From Gammaproteobacteria bacterium (GTDB taxonomy: Bacteria > Pseudomonadota > Gammaproteobacteria > Pseudomonadales > Alcanivoracaceae), in the NCBI GenBank assembly GCA_018067045.1, contig JAGPVL010000033.1, forward strand, positions 154,877 through 218,876: DNA of 64,000 bases, in the 5' to 3' direction. The translations under genes and the position numbers were made by a program. Under the pieces are notes generated by a model. The model did no database searches. It was not told where the DNA came from and saw only the letters and a list, made by a program, of their open reading frames with translations. Each line of letters starts with the position of its first letter. Within the stretch, counting starts at the first letter, position 1. Positions 35,380 through 43,469 of the stretch are shown one piece after another.

Positions 35380-36692
35380 TGCGGTATTCCTGGGAACTTC
35401 AGTGTGAATTCGGTGTAATCACCGCTAACCGAGCGGCAGTAGATGGAGCCGCTGAAACTTTCCATGGCGAGCCGACAAAACGAAAGCCCGATGCCAGTGC
35501 CTTGGCCAATACTTTTTGACGTATAGAAGTGTTCGAATATATGCCTAACTTCGCGGCTGTCGATGCCGGCGCCGGTATCGCGAACAATAATTTTATGATG
35601 CTCTTTACCTGTCTCAGTGGAGATCTGGACGTCGCCTTTTCCAGAGCTGAGCACGCTGTGCAGCGAATTTTTGATGAGATTAAAGAGTACATGATTTACT
35701 AGGAGGTCAGATCCAAAGTACTCGAAATCTTCACTTTTCTGCCAATGCACAAGTTGGCGCTCTCGGTCTGAGTTGAAGGGGTAGCGTTCTAGCGCTTGTT
35801 GAATGGATTCATTGCAATGATAAATAGCGAATTCGGCTGTTCTCAGAGTGGTTTGCCCCGCGCTGAGTAGGAGCATGTCAATAATCGTGTTGGAGTACGT
35901 GATCTCATCTTCGATGCGATCGGCAGCGCTACGCAGCTTTTCAAAGCGCGATGAACGTATTTTTTTTACCGGTAGGCCGGCGTTATAGGCTTGCTCATGG
36001 GCATCGAGTAGGTCCGGTAAGTAATGGGACACGCCTGCCATTGCGCCGCGGATGCCCAGTAGTGGGGTGCGTAGTTCGTGGGCAATGTTGCGACCGACAG
36101 AAGAGTAAGCATCGAGTTTTTCTTCTTTAACCATTTGCGCGGTGTAGTTGAACACACTGCCAGCCAAAATGACGAAGGAGTAAATCGGAAGTTGTTCGAG
36201 GTAAGACATGTAGATGACATTGGTGTCGGCGGTGAGCCAGAACGCGAGCCATGCTAGCGCTGTGCCGAGAATCGACAGAATGACAACAATGAGCCAGTCG
36301 TACACGGCGAGAACGAGTAAAAAAAGCGCGGCCATGGTCGACATGCTCCACACCAACGAAAGCTCGTTCCGCAGTAGCATGTAAGTGAAAACAAAGGGCA
36401 GGGCGTAGGTTAGCGCTAAGAGCCAATAGGCTGGGAAATAATATTGCCATGTCTGTGGCCAGTGCTTGTAAAAAATTAGCGGAATACACAGGGCTGCAGC
36501 GGATAGGCGTAGCGGAAGGCTTTCGTATGGTTGCGGGAAAGCGTATTGCCAGATGTAGTAATAGAGTGGGAAGCCAATCACCCCAAGGAGGCCGACCATT
36601 GGCGCATTATATTTTGAATAATGCGCGCTTTCGGTTATGGACTGAAGTAGGCGGGCGCTCAGTGGGCGAACCCACCGTGACAGTGCCGTCAT
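35376..36692 (-). CDS. LqsS/CqsS-like sensor histidine kinase
   Basis: A 438-residue inner-membrane kinase. Six hydrophobic helices (about residues 33-185) form the sensor. The transmitter begins with GRNIAHELRTPLLG (His205, close to His200 in LqsS), then the N-box LFNLIKNSLHSVL, VRDTGAGIDS and GTGIGLSFCRLAM. The first helices include FPLYYYIWQYAFPQPYESL, as in CqsS/LqsS sensors of alpha-hydroxyketones. No receiver domain is attached, unlike hybrid CqsS. It is translationally coupled to the response-regulator gene and convergent with cqsA. The ligand is inferred to be the CqsA product. The start has only a weak ribosome binding site. Confidence 0.85.
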   Translation of the reverse strand: MTALSRWVRPLSARLLQSITESAHYSKYNAPMVGLLGVIGFPLYYYIWQYAFPQPYESLPLRLSAAALCIPLIFYKHWPQTWQYYFPAYWLLALTYALPFVFTYMLLRNELSLVWSMSTMAALFLLVLAVYDWLIVVILSILGTALAWLAFWLTADTNVIYMSYLEQLPIYSFVILAGSVFNYTAQMVKEEKLDAYSSVGRNIAHELRTPLLGIRGAMAGVSHYLPDLLDAHEQAYNAGLPVKKIRSSRFEKLRSAADRIEDEITYSNTIIDMLLLSAGQTTLRTAEFAIYHCNESIQQALERYPFNSDRERQLVHWQKSEDFEYFGSDLLVNHVLFNLIKNSLHSVLSSGKGDVQISTETGKEHHKIIVRDTGAGIDSREVRHIFEHFYTSKSIGQGTGIGLSFCRLAMESFSGSIYCRSVSGDYTEFTLKFPGIPQ

Positions 36693-36775
36693 TGTTGATG
36701 CCCAGTACTGTGGTTAATCATTGTGTTGTGGTCGCAGCTGTATGGCCCGCAGCACTTTGCTTTGGAGAATGTTGC

Positions 36776-37090
36776 TTAGCTTAACAGCTCCAGAACGGCC
36801 GCGCGCTTCTCGTGGCTGAGCCGGCGTACGCGGGCAATGATTTCCTGTTCAAATGCGGCATCGCTGCTGTCAACGGCACGCAGTAGTGGTGCTGAAGGTG
36901 TGTGTGTGCTGGCGTCTTCGATGTTGCTTTGTCCTAGGCTTTCTTCCAGGCGAGCAATGATTTCTGAATTCATGCTGCGATGGCTAAGGCGAGAAACTTC
37001 AGCGATTTGTGCGCGCATACCTTTTGGTAGTCGTACTACAAATTTTTCTACTTCTTGGCGTGCATGAGTCGTGGCGCGTTGGGTATCCAT
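36776..37090 (-). CDS. Arc/AmrZ-like ribbon-helix-helix regulator
   Basis: A 104-residue DNA-binding protein. The Arc-type ribbon-helix-helix lies at about residues 14-50 (EKFVVRLPKGMRAQIAEVSRLSHRSMNSEIIARLEESL); KFVVRLP is the DNA-contacting strand and RSMNSEI the turn. It resembles AmrZ/Arc proteins of Pseudomonas, some of which control alginate, flagella and c-di-GMP genes. A C-terminal region of about 50 residues with a terminal amphipathic helix may add oligomerisation. AGGGGA precedes the ATG. It lies 83 bp upstream of the LqsS-like kinase on the same strand and could share its transcript. Three ATATCA/TGATAT half-sites about 180 bp upstream are candidate operators. Confidence 0.85.
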   Translation of the reverse strand: MDTQRATTHARQEVEKFVVRLPKGMRAQIAEVSRLSHRSMNSEIIARLEESLGQSNIEDASTHTPSAPLLRAVDSSDAAFEQEIIARVRRLSHEKRAAVLELLS

Positions 37091-37410
37091 CTTTATTCCC
37101 CTAGTCTGTGTTTTGCGTACGAGCTTGCGTGCATAAGGCTGGCTCGCACCCGAATCAGTTGGATTTAATGAAAATCAGGGCTTTAGTTAATACTCGGCGC
37201 AGGCAGGGGTCAACTAGATTTGGGCGAAAATGTCCGATGAGTGGAAACAAAAATGTGTTTTATATCAACATGATATCACTGTGATATGACTTGGGCGCTG
37301 AGTGTGTAGTGGGGTCTCATTTGCGATAGGCGCCGCGTTTTGTGGCGCGTCGAGACGGTCCGCGTGGCATAATTAGTCCAGCTTATATAATTCTCCGAGG
37401 TATTTGTTCC
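37091..37410. promoter_or_regulatory. Control region with repeated ATATCA/TGATAT half-sites
   Basis: 320 bp between the divergent RHH and LysR genes. ATATCA (37263-37268), the palindrome TGATATCA (37272-37279) and TGATAT (37283-37288) are spaced a few bases apart, an arrangement that suits side-by-side binding of ribbon-helix-helix dimers. The rest is AT-rich with no further repeat seen. Confidence 0.5.
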
Positions 37411-38382
37411 GTGAATGTTGGTCGAATTGATCTGAATCTTCTCAAGTACTTAGATGTATTGCTGCGCGAGCAAAACGTGACGCGGGCCGCTGAACAGCTT
37501 GGCATTACTCAGCCGGCCATGAGCAATGGATTGAAACGCCTGCGTGATCTCTTTGGGGACCCTCTGTTGATTCGGACATCTGAGGGGATGACGGCCACGG
37601 AAAGGGCGCTTGAGCTGCAACCGTTAGTGCGCCAGGTTTTGGCGCAGACTGAGGCTATGTTGACGCCGGACGAGACGTTTCGTCCGGCGGCCAGTCGCCG
37701 CGTATTTCGAATCATGACCAGCGATTACGCCGAGGCAACGTTGGTGCCGCATATTGTTCGGCGGCTGCGCTCAGAGGCGCCGAATCTGGTGCTCGACTTC
37801 TTAACGCCGTCGGACGTGAGTTATGCCGATATGGAGCAGGGGCGCGTCGACATGGCGATTAACCGCTTCAATGAAATTCCCCAGTCTTTTCATCAGGTTA
37901 CTCTTTGGAAGGATTCCTTCTCTTGCCTTTTGAATCGACAAAACCCTATTGCAGAAGGCTTTAATCTGGAGGCATACCTGACCGCGCAGCATATATGGGT
38001 GTCCAAAACCGGTTTTGGGGTCGGCTTTGGCATGAATCCGGAAAAGCTTGGCGGCCTGGGCTGGATTGATCAGGCGTTAATGCGCTTGGGGCGCAGTCGT
38101 AAAATTTCCATTTTCACTCGGCACTATCAAATGCCGGCGCTGCTGGCGATGAATAATGATTTAGTCGCTACGCTGCCGAGCAAGGTGGCGCGAATGCAGG
38201 CGGAGAATTCTAGCTTGGTGATCGAAGATCCGCCTTTTGATGTGCCGGAATTCGAGCTAAAGATGGCATGGTCGCCATTGCTGCATCATAGCGCGGCACA
38301 TCGCTGGCTGCGAAAATTGATTCAGGAAGAGGCCGAGAAAGTGGCGGAAATCGATGCGTCGGAGGCAGGTGGCGTCGTATGA
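37411..38382 (+). CDS. LysR-family transcriptional regulator
   Basis: A 323-residue LysR regulator of the NodD/NahR/LeuO-like branch. The helix-turn-helix is at about residues 6-65 (IDLNLLKYLDVLLREQNVTRAAEQLGITQPAMSNGLKRLRDLFGDPLLIRTSEGMTAT); the substrate-binding domain starts near 95 (RVFRIMTSDYAEATLVPHIV). The GTG at 37411 is preferred: GAGG lies about a dozen bases upstream and the protein then begins just before the HTH, while the longer frame adds 23 unrelated residues. Target and inducer are unknown. No obvious adjacent target operon, although the divergent RHH gene shares its promoter region. Confidence 0.88.
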   Translation: MNVGRIDLNLLKYLDVLLREQNVTRAAEQLGITQPAMSNGLKRLRDLFGDPLLIRTSEGMTATERALELQPLVRQVLAQTEAMLTPDETFRPAASRRVFRIMTSDYAEATLVPHIVRRLRSEAPNLVLDFLTPSDVSYADMEQGRVDMAINRFNEIPQSFHQVTLWKDSFSCLLNRQNPIAEGFNLEAYLTAQHIWVSKTGFGVGFGMNPEKLGGLGWIDQALMRLGRSRKISIFTRHYQMPALLAMNNDLVATLPSKVARMQAENSSLVIEDPPFDVPEFELKMAWSPLLHHSAAHRWLRKLIQEEAEKVAEIDASEAGGVV

Positions 38383-38412
38383 CGCCGACCTGCGCAGCTC
38401 GTAGGCTAAAAG

Positions 38413-39279
38413 CTAGACTCGAATGATGCCGGCTTCCGACTGGGCGCCCTTGTTCACGCCTTCGTAGGCGCGAATGACAAAGTGTTTGCCTGGTGCCTCG
38501 GTGGCGAGTTGAGCGGCAATATGATCCGCCAGTAATTCGACCGTGGTGTCGGTGTCGACAAGGTAGCAATGATCTTCCGGCAGCATAAGCTCAAAAAGAC
38601 CCTGTGCGCTTTCGTAGCGGAAGCGGTGGTGTGGGACCTCTTCAAGATAATAGGTCCCTTCCAAGTCTTCTTCCGTACCAATATAGATATCTTCCCAGCG
38701 ATCAGCCCAGAGTTTTTCCCAATAACGGCTACGGCGGCCGTTTTCGAAGATTTCGATGCGTGAGCGATGCCCGTGGGCAATACGCTGACAGTTACCGTCG
38801 TGTTTTTTCAATCCGTGAGAATAGTGGTAGTAGGGTGAGGTGCCGGTTGCTTCATCGCGCAGTCGGAGAATGACGTCTCTGACGTTACTCGGGACGATTT
38901 GCCGTATTTTCTCAGTAAGAAAAAGCGTTAAAGCGCCCTTGCTAACTTCGACGCCAGGCATGAGCAGTACGCTATCATCTGGGGCACGCATTTGAACTTC
39001 GCCGTTGGCGTACTGCCATATAAGGCTTGTTCGACCGTCTTCGCTGTCGGCGCTAAGGTGGTCGCTGTCAGATGGCGCAATGAGCTTGTGGTCGGCAACT
39101 TCATCAAGAAGCTCTTTTACGGCTTTTTTTATGTGGCCAAAGTCGAATACCATGCCTTGAGGGTCGAGATCTCCACCCAAGGTAAGGTCTACAATCCATG
39201 AGTCGCCGACGAGCCCGCGTTTAGCGTGCAGGTAAGAAAAGTCGAGAACGGTCAAGTTATCTACAAACAGGGTTGCCAT
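38413..39279 (-). CDS. Two-domain 6-pyruvoyl-tetrahydropterin synthase/QueD-like protein
   Basis: A 288-residue protein made of two PTPS/QueD-fold halves. The N-terminal half (about residues 1-95) keeps the skeleton (LFVDNLTVLDFSYLHAKRGLVGDSW, GMVFDFGHIKKAV, DHKL) but lacks the catalytic Cys and the HGH zinc pair. The C-terminal half (about 150-288) has HDGNCQRIAHGHRSRIEIF, i.e. Cys plus HxH, ADHIAAQLA, and the late Glu in YEGVNKGAQSEAG. One full active site per chain is therefore expected. Relatives make 6-carboxy-tetrahydropterin for queuosine from the product of GTP cyclohydrolase; the exact reaction here is uncertain. It diverges from pyrC. Confidence 0.75.
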   Translation of the reverse strand: MATLFVDNLTVLDFSYLHAKRGLVGDSWIVDLTLGGDLDPQGMVFDFGHIKKAVKELLDEVADHKLIAPSDSDHLSADSEDGRTSLIWQYANGEVQMRAPDDSVLLMPGVEVSKGALTLFLTEKIRQIVPSNVRDVILRLRDEATGTSPYYHYSHGLKKHDGNCQRIAHGHRSRIEIFENGRRSRYWEKLWADRWEDIYIGTEEDLEGTYYLEEVPHHRFRYESAQGLFELMLPEDHCYLVDTDTTVELLADHIAAQLATEAPGKHFVIRAYEGVNKGAQSEAGIIRV

Positions 39280-39367
39280 ATTTACAATGCAGCCGCGAAA
39301 TGAACAGAAAAGGTTTCTATAATGCTTCACCGCCATTATGGCACCTCACACCGGGAGCTACACTATT

Positions 39368-40705
39368 ATGTCTGCTGATTTGCTCATTGTTAACGCCCGT
39401 CTTGTGAACGAGAACACAGAGACCAGTGCGGACGTGCTAATAAAAGACGGACGTATTGTCGAAATTGGCCCTGATTTGCAGGGTCGGGAGGCGAAAACGG
39501 TTGTTGATGCCCGTGGCCGGCACCTATTGCCCGGCATGATTGACGACCAAGTGCACTTTCGTGAGCCAGGCTTAACGCAGAAGGGCGATATGCGTACCGA
39601 GTCGCGAGCAGCGGTGGCAGGCGGGATTACCTCCTTTATGGAGATGCCCAACGTCAAGCCTGCTACGTTGACCCTGGAGGCGCTGGAAGATAAATATCAG
39701 CGCGCGGCAGGACGCAGTGCGGCGAACTATGCGTTTTATCTCGGCGCATCCAACAATAACTTAGACGTAATTAAGAGTCTTAATCCTCGCCAGGCGTGTG
39801 GCGTAAAAGTCTTTATGGGCGCCTCGACCGGGAATTTGTTAGTTGATCGCCTTGATGCGTTGGAAGGTATTTTTGCTGAATCGCCTATTCTGATTGCAAC
39901 CCACTGCGAAGATACGCCAATGATTCACGCCAATGAAAAGCTGGCGCGTGAAAAGTACGGTGATGACGTTCCTATGTGGGAGCATCCAAATATTCGTAGT
40001 GCTGAAGCCTGTTATGCAAGTTCGTCGTTAGCGGTTTCCTTGGCAAAGAAAACCGGCGCCAAGTTACATGTATTGCATTTGACGACGGCAAAAGAAATGG
40101 AGCTATTTACCTGCGGCGATATTAATCATAAACAAATTACCGCTGAAGCATGTGTCCATCATCTTTGGTTTAACAGTGATGATTATGCAGCGCTTGGTGC
40201 AGGCATTAAGTGCAATCCCGCGGTTAAAACGCCGCTCGACCAAGCCGCTATCGTGCAAGCAGTTAAAGATGATCGAATTGATGTGATTGCGACAGATCAT
40301 GCACCGCATACGGCGGAAGAAAAGCAGGGTAGTTACTTTCATTCTCCGGCAGGTTTGCCGTTAGTGCAGCACGCGATGTTGTCACTTTTGGATCAGGTAA
40401 AACGTGGCATTTTTGACCTGCCGCTGATTGTTCGGAAAACAAGTCATGCGGTTGCTGATCGCTACCAAGTGGCCGATCGGGGATATATTCGCGAAGGCTA
40501 TTTTGCTGATCTTGTGTTGGTCGATATGGAAGCGAGCACTACCGTCCGCAAAGACAACCTTCTGTATAAATGTGGTTGGTCTCCGTACGAAGGGGTGACG
40601 TTCGGCGCCAGTATTGATATGACGTGGGTGAACGGAAACTTGGTCTGGGATGGTAAGCATGTGACCGATTCGGCCTTCGGCCAACGATTGGATTTCAATC
40701 GCTAG
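39368..40705 (+). CDS. pyrC: Dihydroorotase
   Basis: Amidohydrolase that cyclises carbamoyl-aspartate to dihydroorotate in pyrimidine synthesis. The 445-residue product is of the class I (allantoinase-like) type: metal histidines in DDQVHFREPGLTQKGD, the lysine likely carbamylated in CGVKVFMGAST, later metal ligands in IATHCEDTP and LHVLHLTTAKEM, and the catalytic Asp in IATDHAPHTAEEK. The frame is open ten codons further upstream; the ATG at 39368 (MSADLLIVNARLV) is preferred from alignment, with GGGAG upstream. Allantoinase or hydantoinase activity cannot be fully excluded, but GVKVFMGAST and NPAVKTP favour dihydroorotase. Confidence 0.85.
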   Translation: MSADLLIVNARLVNENTETSADVLIKDGRIVEIGPDLQGREAKTVVDARGRHLLPGMIDDQVHFREPGLTQKGDMRTESRAAVAGGITSFMEMPNVKPATLTLEALEDKYQRAAGRSAANYAFYLGASNNNLDVIKSLNPRQACGVKVFMGASTGNLLVDRLDALEGIFAESPILIATHCEDTPMIHANEKLAREKYGDDVPMWEHPNIRSAEACYASSSLAVSLAKKTGAKLHVLHLTTAKEMELFTCGDINHKQITAEACVHHLWFNSDDYAALGAGIKCNPAVKTPLDQAAIVQAVKDDRIDVIATDHAPHTAEEKQGSYFHSPAGLPLVQHAMLSLLDQVKRGIFDLPLIVRKTSHAVADRYQVADRGYIREGYFADLVLVDMEASTTVRKDNLLYKCGWSPYEGVTFGASIDMTWVNGNLVWDGKHVTDSAFGQRLDFNR

Positions 40706-40805
40706 ACGCAAATAGCCAATATTAAAGAGCCTTGATCGAGATGTTCGGTTAAAGCTCTTTCTAAATATTTGCGCTTAAGATAAGTGACGTGCTGTTGCGG
40801 CATGA

Positions 40806-41159
<354 letters not shown>

Positions 41160-41252
41160 ACGCGTTTGGCGGTTGACGCAGGGATGATGCGGCGGCCGTC
41201 GCGATATTTTGGGATAGGTGCGCTGTCTTTAGGGCGCTCGAAGGAGTAGGGA

Positions 41253-42884
41253 TTGCTGCAGCTCGATCGTTTGGAAGTTAGTGGCCGGATTAACCGGTTA
41301 ATGTACTCGCGCAAAGTTCTTTTGTTGCTGGCGGTATGCGGCTCGCTCATCACAGCAGTCGTGGCAGTGTGGATTTATCGTATTGAATCGCGGGCACTGT
41401 CGCAGCAATTCTATGAGCAAGTTGAGGATCGTGCGTTGTCTTTGGCCCGTGAGCTGGATGCGGGTGTTGAGGCGTTGTATACCCTGGGCGAAGTGATTCG
41501 CTTTGTCGATTCATTGCCAGCGTTGGTTTTTGATGATGTTGCGGAAGCGACACTCGTGCGCAATCCGGGCCTGCTCGCATTTGAGTGGTTGCCGCGGGTG
41601 GGTGCTGGGCAGTTGCAGGCCTATGAGGCACAGCAACAGCGCTACCATGCTGGGTTTAAGGTGCAGCATTTCGCTCGCGACGGTGAGGGAGTTATTCTTG
41701 CGCCGCGTGACCTCCCCGAATATTTTCCTGTGACTTATGTGACGCCGCTGAATGGAAATGAATCGGCATTAGGGGCCGATTTTTTGAGTGAAGGTGAGCG
41801 CCGCAACGCGCTTTTACAGGCGTGGCATTCGGGTGAATTCTCTCTGTCTTCTCCGTTAAAGCTATTACAAATGGAGTCGGGAGCTCGTGGCGCATTGTTG
41901 GTGTTGCCGGTGTACTTTGGTCGCCCCACCAGTCAGGCCGAACGCCAACAAGCATTGAAAGGTTTCGTGGTTGCAGCGGTAGATATGCGTCGCGTTGTTA
42001 GTCGTATCGTGGCCAATAATACAATTGACGCAAGTTATTACATGCGTATTGAGGATGTGACGGCTGGAACGAAGCCTGTCCCGCTGTATGTTCGTGGCGC
42101 CCGCGCGAATCATTTAGAGCAGTATGTTGAGTTGGCGACATTTGGCGGGCGCACGTTACGCGTCACAATGGCGCCCAATGCTGTTCAGTATTGGCTTAAC
42201 TCAGTGTATTTCCCGATGGTTGTAGCCTTTGCCGGCGGCCTTATGGTGCTACTGGTGTGCGGCTACCTCTACTTATTACAGCGTCGTGGCATGGTGATAG
42301 GTGAGCATGTTCGTCGCCAGACGCAGGCGCTACGTGAAGCAAATTTCCGATTGGAAACATTGAGTGTGACAGATCCTTTAACGGGTTTGTCGAATCGCAG
42401 AGCGTTTGATGATTATCTCGATCAGGAATGGCAGCGTGCAGTACGAGACAAGACTCCTTTGTCCATTTTATTGGTCGATGTCGATCATTTTAAGAAGATT
42501 AATGATCAATATGGCCATCCAGCAGGCGATGCGTGTTTAAGGGAGTTAGCGCAGAGATTGCGTGAGCACTTTAAACGCCCTGCCGATCGTGTGGTGCGTT
42601 TTGGCGGTGAGGAATTTGCCGTTGTCATGCCCGGTACGGATCCGCGTGCGATGACACAGGCCGATCGGTTCCGAGAGGTGATGGAAAAAACACTCATTAA
42701 ATTGACCGAGAGTGAATCCATCGTTGTAACGATCAGTGCAGGCTTAGCGACGGTTGTACCCGACGCTGGGTTGACGCCGCGCGATCTAATCAAGTTTGCA
42801 GACGAAGCCATGTATCAGGCCAAACGCGGCGGGCGTAATCGAATTGAATGTTATAGCGGCCAAGATGCACACGAGCTAGCGTGA
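41253..42884 (+). CDS. CHASE-GGDEF diguanylate cyclase
   Basis: A 543-residue inner-membrane diguanylate cyclase. Helix one (about residues 22-44) and helix two (about 315-337) flank a periplasmic CHASE sensor domain (YTLGEVIRFVDSLPALVFDDVAEATLVRNPGLLAFEWLPRV). The GGDEF domain has DPLTGLSNRRAFDDYLD and RFGGEEFAVVMPG, with an intact inhibitory site RPAD five residues before it, so feedback inhibition by c-di-GMP is likely. The start is a TTG at 41253: AAGGAG sits seven bases upstream, while the first ATG (41301) lies in the first helix without a ribosome binding site. The ligand is unknown. Confidence 0.92.
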   Translation: MLQLDRLEVSGRINRLMYSRKVLLLLAVCGSLITAVVAVWIYRIESRALSQQFYEQVEDRALSLARELDAGVEALYTLGEVIRFVDSLPALVFDDVAEATLVRNPGLLAFEWLPRVGAGQLQAYEAQQQRYHAGFKVQHFARDGEGVILAPRDLPEYFPVTYVTPLNGNESALGADFLSEGERRNALLQAWHSGEFSLSSPLKLLQMESGARGALLVLPVYFGRPTSQAERQQALKGFVVAAVDMRRVVSRIVANNTIDASYYMRIEDVTAGTKPVPLYVRGARANHLEQYVELATFGGRTLRVTMAPNAVQYWLNSVYFPMVVAFAGGLMVLLVCGYLYLLQRRGMVIGEHVRRQTQALREANFRLETLSVTDPLTGLSNRRAFDDYLDQEWQRAVRDKTPLSILLVDVDHFKKINDQYGHPAGDACLRELAQRLREHFKRPADRVVRFGGEEFAVVMPGTDPRAMTQADRFREVMEKTLIKLTESESIVVTISAGLATVVPDAGLTPRDLIKFADEAMYQAKRGGRNRIECYSGQDAHELA

Positions 42885-42956
42885 GAGCTGTGAAGTATGT
42901 CGCCGATGGGCGCATACAATTGTGGTAGCGTGACGTCTTACGATGGAGAAATTTAG

Positions 42957-43469
42957 ATGACTCGCATAGCCCTGCTTTTACTGATGATATTTGGCGCTTC
43001 TGTATATGCCGGAGGGGCGCTTGCGGGAGAGCTTGATAATGAAATGGCACAGTATCGTAAAGATGTTCTAGAGATTAACAAAAACCTGCTTCTGATGGAG
43101 GAGGAGTTATTGTTCCCCGCGGATACGCAGGTTGCTATTTTTGTGTCGTTGGACGTAGGTAAGTTTTTTGTACCAGACTCAGTAACCTTGAAGCTTGATG
43201 GCAAGACAGTGGATAGCCATCTTTATACCGACAAAGAAGTGCGGGCGCTCATGAATGGCGCTATCCAGAAAATCCATACGGCCAATGTAAAGAATGGAAC
43301 TCATGAACTGACCGCATTTGTGACAGGTGCAGGGCCGAATGGTCGCGAATATCGGCGCGCGGTAACGCTTAATTTGGATAAAGGCCACGGTCGTCAGTTT
43401 GTGCAGTTGAAAATTGAAGATGACACCGCTGCGCAGCAACCTACTTTTTCATTCCGAAGCTGGCAGTAA
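42957..43469 (+). CDS. Small exported protein of unknown function
   Basis: A 170-residue exported protein. The signal peptide ends about residue 23 (VYAGGALAGELD). The mature part starts with a helical stretch (QYRKDVLEINKNLLLMEEELLFPADTQ) and continues with immunoglobulin-like beta strands: VAIFVSLDVGKFFVPDSVTLKLDGKTVDSHLYTDKEV and TANVKNGTHELTAFVTGAGPNG. No catalytic motif is visible. The following TPR gene starts in its stop codon, so the pair form one unit. Similar pairs are, as far as I recall, encoded near barrel proteins of the Glt/Nfs type, but the name is not established. Weak ribosome binding site. Confidence 0.7.
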   Translation: MTRIALLLLMIFGASVYAGGALAGELDNEMAQYRKDVLEINKNLLLMEEELLFPADTQVAIFVSLDVGKFFVPDSVTLKLDGKTVDSHLYTDKEVRALMNGAIQKIHTANVKNGTHELTAFVTGAGPNGREYRRAVTLNLDKGHGRQFVQLKIEDDTAAQQPTFSFRSWQ

